The notes beneath the pieces are model-generated. The model had not been told where the DNA came from and made no database searches. It saw nothing but the letters and a program-made list of their open reading frames with translations. A stretch of DNA of 64,000 bases, from NCBI GenBank assembly GCA_045589215.1, contig JAZNOQ010000085.1, positions 19,134 through 83,133 of the forward strand, given 5' to 3'. This document shows, one piece after another, positions 1 through 8,700 of this stretch. Positions within the stretch are counted from its first letter, which is position 1; each line of letters opens with the position of its first letter. The position numbers and the translations under genes were made by a program. The stretch is from JAZNOQ01 sp045589215. Its GTDB lineage: Bacteria; Bacillota; Clostridia; Oscillospirales; CAG-272.

Positions 1-2
1 AT

Positions 3-200
3 ATGATCAATCTCTTCCAGCCCGAGGTGCTTTCGATCGGCGGCGGCATTTCGAACGAGGGACAGACTCTGCTTGATCTCGTTGTTCCTTTTGTACGCGC
101 AGAGCAGTATGGCGGAGACTTTGCGGCACTTACGCAGATCCGCATTGCGGCACTGAAAAATGATGCGGGCATCATCGGTGCGGCTACGCTTGGATTGTAA
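3..200 (+). CDS. ROK family sugar kinase, C-terminal fragment (5' end outside window)
   Basis: Only the last 65 residues are present; the reading frame is open to the left edge, so the ATG at base 3 is internal. The fragment carries the glycine-rich stretch IGGGIS and the closing motif NDAGIIGAA, both typical of the C-terminal lobe of ROK glucokinases, which phosphorylate glucose or related hexoses with ATP in the cytoplasm. The catalytic and zinc-binding parts lie outside the window. The next gene on the same strand begins 46 bases downstream with no terminator between them, so the two are probably co-transcribed. The exact sugar cannot be told from this fragment. Confidence 0.85.
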   Translation: MINLFQPEVLSIGGGISNEGQTLLDLVVPFVRAEQYGGDFAALTQIRIAALKNDAGIIGAATLGL

Positions 201-246
201 TTTTAATTTATTAAAATAAATATCGCAACATTTTGAGGACGCAGTT

Positions 247-1182
247 ATGTTGAAGGTTGGTGTACAGTCTTCGGGCTGGTATAACGAAAAAGACCCAATG
301 GGTTCCCTTGCGTATATCAAGTCGTGCGGCTTTGAAGCGATCGATTTTAATATCGACCATTATATGAAGCCCGGCAAGATGGTGAAGGAGGGGATCTATC
401 CGACGATATTCGACGAGCCCACGGAAAGGGTCCTCGAATTCTTTGTTCCCTTGAAGGAGGCATCCGAAAGGACCGGTGTTACGATCTGTCAGATGCATGC
501 CCCCTTCCCGGTTTGGCATGAAGGGGAGGACGAGATCAACGAGCTTGTCATAACGGCTCTTGACAAATGCTTTGCTGTTTGCGAATTTGTCGGTTGTCCC
601 GCGATCGTTGTTCATCCCGTCAGCGGTCCCACAAGAGAAGAGGAATGGAACGCAAATCTTGCGCTCTATCGCCGTCTTATTCCGATCATTCAGAAATACA
701 AGGGCGTCAAGATCTGCCTCGAGAACATTTTCAGTCATTACGAAAAGCGTATCATTGAGGGTCGTCTTTCCAACGCATCCGATGCGTGCCGTATGCTCGA
801 CATTCTGAACGAGGAAGCAGGTGGGGATTACTTTGGCTTTTGTCTTGACGTCGGACACGCAAATCTCACCCGTCGTAACCTTAAGGAATATATCAGGGAG
901 CTTGGTGCAAGGCTCACGATCCTGCACACCCACGATAACAATGGTGTAGACGACCTGCATATGATCCCGTATTCGTATCTCGCGTCGGGCAAGACTCACG
1001 TATGTGATTGGGAGGGCTTTGTTGAGGGCCTGAAGGAGATCAATTATTCCGGCGTGATTATGTTTGAGACCTTCCGCATCTTCTCGGCATACCCCCAGAC
1101 GGTACATACCGAGGCGCTGAAGCTGATCTCTGCGATCGGACACTATTGGGCGAAGCGGATCGACGAACCGGACGAAAACTGA
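247..1182 (+). CDS. Sugar phosphate isomerase/epimerase (AP endonuclease 2-like TIM barrel)
   Basis: The 311-residue protein matches the xylose-isomerase-like TIM-barrel family of sugar isomerases and epimerases. Likely metal ligands fall where the family has them: Glu159 (CLEN), Asp201 and His204 (CLDVGH), His227 and His229 (HTHD), and Glu274 (FETF). The ATG at 247 follows a TGAGGAC ribosome site. It has no signal peptide, so it acts in the cytoplasm. It lies just behind the ROK kinase, which suggests the pair converts and phosphorylates one sugar. Members act on many ketoses, inositol derivatives and 3-ketosugars, so the substrate is unknown. A rho-independent terminator follows. Confidence 0.85.
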   Translation: MLKVGVQSSGWYNEKDPMGSLAYIKSCGFEAIDFNIDHYMKPGKMVKEGIYPTIFDEPTERVLEFFVPLKEASERTGVTICQMHAPFPVWHEGEDEINELVITALDKCFAVCEFVGCPAIVVHPVSGPTREEEWNANLALYRRLIPIIQKYKGVKICLENIFSHYEKRIIEGRLSNASDACRMLDILNEEAGGDYFGFCLDVGHANLTRRNLKEYIRELGARLTILHTHDNNGVDDLHMIPYSYLASGKTHVCDWEGFVEGLKEINYSGVIMFETFRIFSAYPQTVHTEALKLISAIGHYWAKRIDEPDEN

Positions 1183-1220
1183 TCTACGGTAAAAATAAAA
1201 AGCCTACAGACGGCTTTCGA

Positions 1221-1253
1221 AAAAAGGCTGAGTCGGTCGACTCAGCCTTTTTT
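1221..1253. terminator. Bidirectional rho-independent terminator
   Basis: An A-rich start, the arms GGCTGAGTC and GACTCAGCC, and a run of T form a terminator that is nearly symmetric. It can end the isomerase transcript on the plus strand and the antiporter operon, which stops at 1280, on the minus strand. The core resembles the terminator at 45887-45913. Confidence 0.9.
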
Positions 1254-1279
1254 GGTTGTATTTCAAATGATGTGACGCC

Positions 1280-3190
1280 TCATTTTCCGTTCTTCGATCG
1301 GCGCGACCGACGGAGAGAGTCCTTTGTGTGGCGTTTCTTTGCCGAGCGACCGGGCAGGGCGCGGACCGAACGGAACGCAAACCGTATGAGGCGTAAGGGG
1401 AATATCACAAGCTTTTCGGGCAGCGCCGAAACGATGCGTGCGACTGTCGTGAGGAGCCCGAGAAGAAGCTTTCCGATCGGAAGGTAAATCAGGGGCTCGA
1501 GTGCGAGTTTTGAGGGCAAGCGGTTGACGTAAAAGCGCAGCCCCGTGCCCTCGTCGCGCTTCATAAGAAGTCTGCGGACGACGAGCAGGTAAACGAGCGT
1601 GGCAATCGCGAGCGAGATGCATACGCCGCGGAGGTTCGTCCATGAAAAATACTCGACGCGATGAGAGAGCGGTTGCCCGCCGACAAAGGAGAGACCGAAT
1701 GCGGAAATTCTCTCTGCGAACATGTGCGGCGCGTAGCCGAGAACGAGGATTGGGAGAGTGCCCATCAGAAGCGCGACCCACGAAAGGACCGTGAGGCGTT
1801 TTTTGCGTTCCGAGCCGTCTTTCTTTGCGGGTGAATGCTCGGCGCTCGGGCGTTCAATGAAGATTGCGACAAAGAGCTTTGCTACGTACGCTGCGGTGAG
1901 ACCGCCCGACAGGAGAAAGAGCCATTCGACGAGGGTGATGAGCGCGCCGCCGTGTGCGGCATATTCGACGATGCTTTCATGCACGAGCGTTTTCGAGAGG
2001 TAGCCGAGCGTTCCGGGAATACCCGCAAGGCTTGCACCGCCGACAAGGAAAACTGCACCGAGGAGGGGCTTCTGTCTGCCGTAGCCGCGAAGCTCGTTCA
2101 GGTGAAGGGTGTGTGCCGTTGCATAGATTGCACCTGCTGTGAGGAACAGAACGAGCATAGACAGCGAATGATTCAGCATATAAAGAACCGTTCCGTTTGC
2201 GGCAAGCGCGTTCCCATCGCCGAGAAGACAGATCATCGAGATCCCGACCGTAATGAATCCGATCTGCGACATCGACGAGCAGGCAAGGGTGCGCTTCAAA
2301 TGAACTGAGAAAAGTGCAAGAGCGGCTCCGACGAGCATGGTGATCGCTCCGAGCGCGAGGAGAAGCTCTCCCCAGGGGCGTTCGCCGGGAAGTACGTTCG
2401 CGGTCACGATCAGAATTCCGAAAATACCCGTTTTCGTGACAACCCCCGACAAAAGCACACTTGCGGGTGTCGGGGTGACGGGATGGACTCTCGGGAGCCA
2501 GCTTGGCGTCGGGAACAGTCCTGCCTTTGTGCCGAAGCCGAGAAGGATGCAAATTGCCGCGAGGTAGAGCTCTGTACGGTTCTTTGCAGTCGGGCAGAGT
2601 GCGCGGAGCTCGGAGAAGCTTAGCGTCCCAGCGCAATGATTCAGAAGAAGGATGCCTGCGAGGGCTACCATACTGCCGATCACCGCGATCGTGAGATAGG
2701 ATTTGCCTGCCTTCAGTGAGCCGAGCGTTTCCTCCTCTGCGACCCAGGCATAGGACGCGAGAGAGGTCAACTCGAAGAAGATGAATGTCGTGAGCAGATT
2801 TGTTGAAAGAAAGATGCCGAGGGTCGAACCGAGGGTAAACAGAAAGAAGAAGCAGAAGCGTCCGCTGATACCGTGGCGTTTGAAATACTGTGGCGAGAGG
2901 AGTGATGCGCCGAACCACATAAAGACGGTGACGAGCGCGTAGATCGCCCGAAGCCCGTCGAAGGACAGGTGGATGCGGAGCATATCTGTGGAGCAGCTTG
3001 CTTCGCAACCGGATACAAGCAACCAAAGCGCCGCTAGAAGCTCGATGAGGCAGGTCGCGATCAGTAGGATACAGCGGGCGGACTTGACAGCTTTTTTGTG
3101 GACTTTAAGACACTTTCCCGTAGCATAGGTGACGAATGCCGACAAAAGGGGAAAGAGTACGAGAAGAAGCAGAAGAATGGAAGGGTTCAT
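1280..3190 (-). CDS. Proton-conducting membrane subunit (NuoL/NuoM/MrpD-like), 636 aa
   Basis: A polytopic membrane protein of the proton-translocating antiporter-like family shared by complex I, group 4 hydrogenases and Mrp antiporters. Visible family hallmarks are Glu140 in IFFELTSLASY (the TM5 glutamate), Lys222 in GFGTKAG (the TM7 lysine), the WLPRVHPVTPTPAS loop and Lys253 in VTKTGIFG (TM8). All the charged residues of a working proton channel are therefore present. After the core there is an extra hydrophobic stretch and a very basic tail rich in Arg and Lys. It starts 16 bases after the partner gene at 3207-4661, so the two form an operon. No NADH-, quinone- or hydrogenase-type subunit lies nearby. 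It is either part of a complex encoded elsewhere or a stand-alone cation/proton antiporter. Confidence 0.8.
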   Translation of the reverse strand: MNPSILLLLLVLFPLLSAFVTYATGKCLKVHKKAVKSARCILLIATCLIELLAALWLLVSGCEASCSTDMLRIHLSFDGLRAIYALVTVFMWFGASLLSPQYFKRHGISGRFCFFFLFTLGSTLGIFLSTNLLTTFIFFELTSLASYAWVAEEETLGSLKAGKSYLTIAVIGSMVALAGILLLNHCAGTLSFSELRALCPTAKNRTELYLAAICILLGFGTKAGLFPTPSWLPRVHPVTPTPASVLLSGVVTKTGIFGILIVTANVLPGERPWGELLLALGAITMLVGAALALFSVHLKRTLACSSMSQIGFITVGISMICLLGDGNALAANGTVLYMLNHSLSMLVLFLTAGAIYATAHTLHLNELRGYGRQKPLLGAVFLVGGASLAGIPGTLGYLSKTLVHESIVEYAAHGGALITLVEWLFLLSGGLTAAYVAKLFVAIFIERPSAEHSPAKKDGSERKKRLTVLSWVALLMGTLPILVLGYAPHMFAERISAFGLSFVGGQPLSHRVEYFSWTNLRGVCISLAIATLVYLLVVRRLLMKRDEGTGLRFYVNRLPSKLALEPLIYLPIGKLLLGLLTTVARIVSALPEKLVIFPLRLIRFAFRSVRALPGRSAKKRHTKDSLRRSRRSKNGK

Positions 3191-3206
3191 AAGTCGTCTG
3201 CCTCCT

Positions 3207-4661
3207 TTACAGTATCGTGCCGACGATCAGATCGGCAATCGCGGAGGTCATTCCCGCAGGTAGTCCGAGAAGAACGGTGGACGCCGCGAGAAGCACGGTC
3301 GGGAGCACGAGAAGGAGGGGTTCCTTTTTCGTTTGGGACTCGATAAACGCGGGATTGATTTTGTCCCCGGGATAAAATGCACGCACCGAGACCGACAAGA
3401 GCGCGCCTGCCGTAAGCAGAGCCGACAGGATCAAAACGGCGGGAATGATATACGAAAGGGGAGAAGGGATTCCTTCGAGTGCCGCAGAGGCAAGCGTCCA
3501 GGTTGAGAGGAAGCCGCCCGTCGGGGGCATTCCGATCATAGAAAGCGCGGCAACGGTAAAGGAGAGCGTAGTCACGGGCATTCGTTTTCTGATGCCGCAG
3601 AGGGCACTCGTTTCGGTCTCGCCTGTGAGATAAACGACTGCGCCTGCGAAAAGAAGGAGTGCCGTTTGGGCAGCCGTGTGGGAGGCGATTTGCAGAAACG
3701 CGCCCTTAAGCCCGTCCGCTGTGAAGAGGAAGATCCCAATGAGTGCGTAGGAGACCCGACTGACCGTCAAATAAGCAAGACGCTTTTTAAGGAGCTTTTC
3801 ATTGTACGCAAGCGTCGCACCGATCAGGATCGATATGAGCGCGAGGACGATCAGGGCGGTCTGCACCCAGGTTTCCTTGAGAAGGGCAGGACCTGCGATG
3901 AAATAAAGGACGCGAACGATTGCGAGAACACCTACTTTGGTGATGAGTCCCGACAAAAGGGCGCTCGCAGGAGCGGGAGCATTGGGGGAAGCGGATATCA
4001 GCCAACCGTGAAGCGGATAAAGACCGGCCCTCATGCCAAAGCCAAGAACCAAACAAAAGAGCGCCAACAAGGTAAGCGGGAGTGCTTCGAGCCCGACACC
4101 GCCGACTGTAAAAGAGAATGTGGAGGCGATGCCCGCAAGCGCAAAGATACCGAACAGAACGAGGAGCGCACCCGAGACCGAGTAAAACAGATATTTTATC
4201 GCACTTCGCTTTGACGCGCAGCTTCCGTTGTGAAGAACGAGGGGGATCGAGCAAACGGTCAGTAGCTCACAGAAAACGAACATCGTAACGAGGCTCGTCG
4301 ACAGGGCTGCGCCGATAACTGCCGCTTCGGACAGAAACATACAAATATAAAAGCCGGGCTCGTTTTTCTCGCGTTGCATGGCGACGAAGGAATATAGTAT
4401 TACGAAAAGCCAGCCGATCGCAACGAGCGTGCAGAAGAATTTAGCCGTTCCGTCCGAGCGAAAGGCGATCTCGATCTTATCTGAAGCGTGAAAAAGCGTA
4501 AGCGCCGTTTCGGGCAGGAGTACGACCGACGCGAGGAGAGCCGAGACGAGCGATTGCAGGAGGGCCGTAAGAACGAGCAGAAGGGGTCTGTTTGCTTTTC
4601 GGAAGATCCCCACGACCAAGGCGGCGAGAAGGGGGAAGGGAATAGAGGGAGCAAGTATCAT
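3207..4661 (-). CDS. Antiporter-like membrane subunit (NuoM/NuoN/MrpD-like), 484 aa
   Basis: First gene of a two-gene operon. About fourteen hydrophobic segments and the family loop GLYPLHGWL mark it as a proton-antiporter-like subunit. The TM5 glutamate is kept (Glu132 in FVFCELLTVCS) and so is the TM8 lysine (Lys242 in ITKVGV). The TM7 lysine position, which follows GFG in relatives, is an arginine here (Arg211 in GFGMRAG). Its partner keeps lysine at the same place, so the two subunits are not equivalent. A consensus promoter lies at 4778-4806 and gives a leader of about 110 bases. The likely role is membrane ion translocation; the partner enzyme, if any, is not in the window. Confidence 0.75.
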   Translation of the reverse strand: MILAPSIPFPLLAALVVGIFRKANRPLLLVLTALLQSLVSALLASVVLLPETALTLFHASDKIEIAFRSDGTAKFFCTLVAIGWLFVILYSFVAMQREKNEPGFYICMFLSEAAVIGAALSTSLVTMFVFCELLTVCSIPLVLHNGSCASKRSAIKYLFYSVSGALLVLFGIFALAGIASTFSFTVGGVGLEALPLTLLALFCLVLGFGMRAGLYPLHGWLISASPNAPAPASALLSGLITKVGVLAIVRVLYFIAGPALLKETWVQTALIVLALISILIGATLAYNEKLLKKRLAYLTVSRVSYALIGIFLFTADGLKGAFLQIASHTAAQTALLLFAGAVVYLTGETETSALCGIRKRMPVTTLSFTVAALSMIGMPPTGGFLSTWTLASAALEGIPSPLSYIIPAVLILSALLTAGALLSVSVRAFYPGDKINPAFIESQTKKEPLLLVLPTVLLAASTVLLGLPAGMTSAIADLIVGTIL

Positions 4662-4777
4662 TGCAGTACCTTTCTTTGCATATCGGCGAACCGAGATGAG
4701 CGACCAATGCGTGTTGCTTTTTTTGGAAAACGCATCGTGACGTTACAGATTTAATGAAAGAAATCGGTTCGAGTTTT

Positions 4778-4806
4778 ATTATACCACACCCATCGTATAA
4801 TTGCAA
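4778..4806 (-). promoter_or_regulatory. Promoter for the antiporter-like operon
   Basis: On the minus strand, TTGCAA (4801-4806) and TATAAT (4778-4783) are separated by exactly 17 bases, with TGG before the -10. It points at the gene starting at 4661. Confidence 0.8.
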
Positions 4807-5494
4807 GTCCGGCGGACAAAAAAGCGATAGCGAGAAAGAGAGGAGGACGAAAAATCAACCAAACCGAGGATATATCAACAAAACAGGCCGGAATCATGTG
4901 AAGGCAGAACGATGTGTAGCGGAAACGGAAGTTTGTTTGGCGACAGCAACCGATGCGGAAGATCTTGTATGTGTCATAAAAACAGCCGGATCGGTCATGA
5001 AACGAGGGGAAATTTGCACAAGACGCAAAAGAAGAAATAAATGGAGGAAAAGGCAAAAAAAGGAATTGCTGAATGAAAAAGGTAACATGATCAATGTGTG
5101 TCTTTGCGCGAGGGCAGAAAATTTGCAAAAAAAGAAAAAACTTTCTTTCACGAAGGTGTAGAAAAAACAACTCGATTTTTGTGCAATCTGCACACAGGAG
5201 CTTGGCGCACCTCGAAAAAGCTCCGTTCAGACACAAAAAACAAGCGGTGAAAGTGTGTAACAAGGTCAATTTCTTTTTTGGATGGTCGAAAAATATTTTC
5301 AACAAAAAATGGTCAAAAAGCAAAGAAAAAAGCAGTTCAAAAGGGTAGCTCGGGTAAATGATATTTACTTTTCTCGGGGCGCGCAAAAAGTTTGATTTTG
5401 CACTTCTTTTGCGGCCCGCGTGAAATGTGGAAAACCTGTGTGAAACTTTGTGACACCTATAAGGAAGGAAACCAACGCGAAAGAGGAGAAATGC
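4807..5494. other. Long intergenic stretch, purine-rich on the plus strand, no supported gene
   Basis: About 690 bases lie between two divergent promoters. The plus strand is dominated by A and G (many GAAAAA, AAAGAAAAAA and GAGGA tracts). Open frames exist on both strands, but they are low in complexity, lack ribosome sites and resemble no family I know. No tRNA, riboswitch core or clear operator was seen. It may hold regulatory sites for the transport locus or a decayed gene. Confidence 0.5.
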
Positions 5495-5523
5495 TTGACA
5501 TTTTGGGCATTGTGTGGTATGAT
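5495..5523 (+). promoter_or_regulatory. Consensus promoter of the large transport locus
   Basis: TTGACA (5495-5500), a 17-base spacer ending in TGG, and TATGAT (5518-5523) form a near-perfect housekeeping promoter. Transcription should start near 5530, leaving a leader of about 190 bases before the ATG at 5719. Confidence 0.85.
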
Positions 5524-5578
5524 ATCAACATCAATATTAGGGCAAAATGCGGTCTATGCCGCGTCGACAGCGGCGCTT

Positions 5579-5607
5579 GAAATCCGGGAGTGTTCCTCTC
5601 GGGTTTC
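5579..5607 (+). promoter_or_regulatory. Leader hairpin, possible attenuator
   Basis: The leader of the transport locus contains an uninterrupted 12-bp stem (5579-5590 with 5596-5607, two G-U pairs) and a 5-base loop. It is followed by a T-rich stretch broken by C and G (5608-5622). This is close to a rho-independent terminator but has a weak T tract, so it may attenuate transcription or protect the message. No known riboswitch core was recognised. Confidence 0.5.
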
Positions 5608-5718
5608 ATTTTCGTCTGTTTTGCCCGAAAAGCGGCGGTCCGCTTCGGGATGCGCCGAAGGAGCTGCGTGAATTTTCCGCGCGCGACTCCCTGAAAAATC
5701 TACTAGGAGGGAAAATCC

Positions 5719-8700
5719 ATGAAAAAGACGAAATTACAGCGCTTGATAGCTTTGCTTCTTGCGGCGGTATTTCTGATCTGCGGCGGTACCATAACCGTCG
5801 GCGCAACGGATGGAGGTGGATCGGAGGACGGCTCCTCGGGCAACTCGTCTACCACAACCGTTACGACTGCCGACATTAAGGCACTGCTGAATTCGATGAC
5901 GTACGACGAGTACGTTGCGGCTTATTTTGACACGGTTCCCCGTGCAGAGGGAGAGCCTATTGTCATAAACGGCGTCGATTACGACCCCGAGCAGACCAAC
6001 ATAGGGTTTGACGACGGCTCGGATGGCGTTTTTGACGACAGCTGTATCTCGGTCCGCGAATACCTTGGCGTTAAAGGGCTTTATACGCCCGGCAACGGCA
6101 TCGTATCCTGGAAGATCGATCAAATAACGAAGAAGACTCGTTATTCGATCAGCATTGAGTACTACCCGATCGAGAATAAGTCTGCTTCCATTGAACGTGT
6201 GTTCTACATCAACGGCTCGGTTCCGTTTAAGGAGGCGCGTTACCTGACCCTTTCAAAGGTTTGGAGAAATGCTTACCCGAACGGCTCGTTTGTCCTTGCA
6301 AAGGGTGAGAGCGATGCGGATGGAGCGGCATACGTAAGCGCGGCGGCTGAAATCGGGATCAAGGCGAGCTACGACGCCGAGACGAGAACGGTATCATATG
6401 AGATGCCCGCATATTGGACGCAGGATATTTCGGACCTCGCCAACGAGAAGCAGCTTCGCTTCTTCAAGAACGATATTGACAAAAACGAGATCAGACCCAC
6501 CATCGAGCAGGTGCCCGAATGGCGTTCCTACGAGATGAGTGACTCGAACGGCTATTATACCGAGTCCTTTGAGTTCATCGTCGAGCCGAACAAGAACGGT
6601 GAGGTGATCCTCTCGCTCGAGGGCGTGAACGAGCCTATGGTGATCAAGAGCATTACGCTCTTTGCTCACGAGGATAACGTTTCGTACGAGCAATATCTGA
6701 AGGATCTCGGCGACAAGGCTACCGCTTCGGGTCAGGATAAGATCAAGATCGAGGGCGAGGAGCTGCTTGCGGCTTCCTCCAAGACCATTTACGCGATCAA
6801 CGATAACTCCTGCGCGATCAACTCTCCCACCGACACCACCCGTACGGTACTCAACACCATCGGCGGCGAAAAGTGGCAAACGGCAGGTCAGTGGGTGCGC
6901 TACGGCTTTGCGGTGCAGACCGCGGGTATGTACGACATCGCGATCCGTTACCGTCAGAACGTCCTCGACGGTCTGTATACGTCGCGTTCTCTTTCGATCT
7001 CTTCCTATTATAAAGGTGCGAACGGCGAGCTCGTTCGGTACGATAAAGCTACATATCTTGCACAGCACGGAAACACCGCAGGCTTCTATGACGGTGTTCC
7101 GTTCGACGAGGCTGCGAGACTTCAGTTCTCTTACGACCAGGATTGGCAATCGACCTTCCTAACCGCAGATGTTGACGGAGACAAGAACCTGCCGATCTAC
7201 TTCGAGGATGGCGTCGTGTATATGATGGAGATCGAGGTCACCATCGGTGAGATGGGCGAGATCGTTCGTGAGGTCCAGGAAACGCTTGATGTTATCAATG
7301 ACTGCTATCTGAACATTCTCCAGCTGACCGGTACGAACCCTGACGAATACCGCGACTACGGATTCTCGCGTATTATGCCCGATACCATCAACCAGATGGA
7401 GATGGCGGCGCAGAGACTTGCGGGGCCGAACTCCGACGGTGAGGGCGGTATTGTTAAGGCACTTGAGAACATTTCGGGCGAGGCGAGCTCGATGACCGCA
7501 ACTCTGGAGCGTGTGGCATGGCTCCTCCACCGTATGACGGATGAGGATAACATCGCATCGAACCTCGGTCAGCTTAAGACCTATATCGGTACGCTCGGTA
7601 CTTGGCTTGGCGATGCAAAGACCCAGCCCCTTCAGCTTGACTACCTCGTGGTTCAGCCCACGAACGGAAAGCTGCCTAAGGCGACTCCGAACTTCTTTAA
7701 GACGATGGCTCATGAGTTCTCGAGCTTCTTCCAGAGCTTCATTCGAAATTACGACCGTATGGGCGCAACCGTTGAAGCTACCGATGCCGCGACCGAGGTA
7801 TGGCTTGCATATGGCCGTGACCAGTCTCAGGTCATCCGTAATCTGATCAACAACGATTTTACTCCCAATAAGGAGGAGTTCGGCGATAAGGACGGCAACG
7901 AGATCATCGTTGACCTGAAACTTGTCGCAGGCGGCACGCTCCTTCCGTCTATCCTTTCGGGTGCGGGTCCTGATGTTTATATCGGACTTGGCGAGGATAA
8001 CGTAATCAACTACGCGATCCGCGGTGCACTCATTGCGATCGAAAATATGGAAGGCTTCAATGAAATGTGCCTCCAGGAATATGAGGACGAAAACGGTAAT
8101 ATTGTCGACAACTCGAAGAACGCACAGTTCAATGAGGCGGCAATGATCGTTATGGGCATTGAGGACGCTAAGGGGGATATGCATTACTACGGTCTCCCCG
8201 AGACGCAGGGCTTCAGTATGATGTTCGTGCGTGAGGATATCCTTGCTGACCTTGATATCGATATTCCCCGTACGTGGGATGACATCTACGCCGCGATCCC
8301 CACGCTTCAGGCGAACAACATGCAGATCGGTGTACAGAACGACTACAAGATCTTCCTGTACCAGATGGGCGGCGAGCTCTTTGCGGATAACGGTATGAGA
8401 ATCAATCTTGATTCCAACGTTGCGCTGACCTCGTTCAATATGATGTGTAATCTCTTTACACAGTACGGCTTCCCCTATAAGTACGACTTTGCAAACCGTT
8501 TCAGAACCGGTGAGATGCCGATCGGCTTTGCAAGCTACACGGGTACCTACAACCACCTGAAGGTCTTCGCGACTGAGATCGAGGGCTTGTGGGGCTTCTA
8601 CCCGCTTCCCGGTATGATCAAGACCGACGAGAAGGGAAATGAGATCTATGACGAGAACGGTGATCCCGTGATCAACAACGTTGCGGTCTCTGCTTGCTCT

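Noticed and set aside
4751..5386. A 211-codon open frame on the minus strand, rich in Phe and Leu
   Set aside because: It runs across the antiporter promoter, is low in complexity because of the purine skew of the other strand, has no ribosome site and matches no known family.
5719..5790. Cys21 of the giant binding protein as a lipid-attachment site
   Set aside because: It is preceded by Phe-Leu-Ile, which does not fit a lipobox; the VGA site further on fits ordinary cleavage better.
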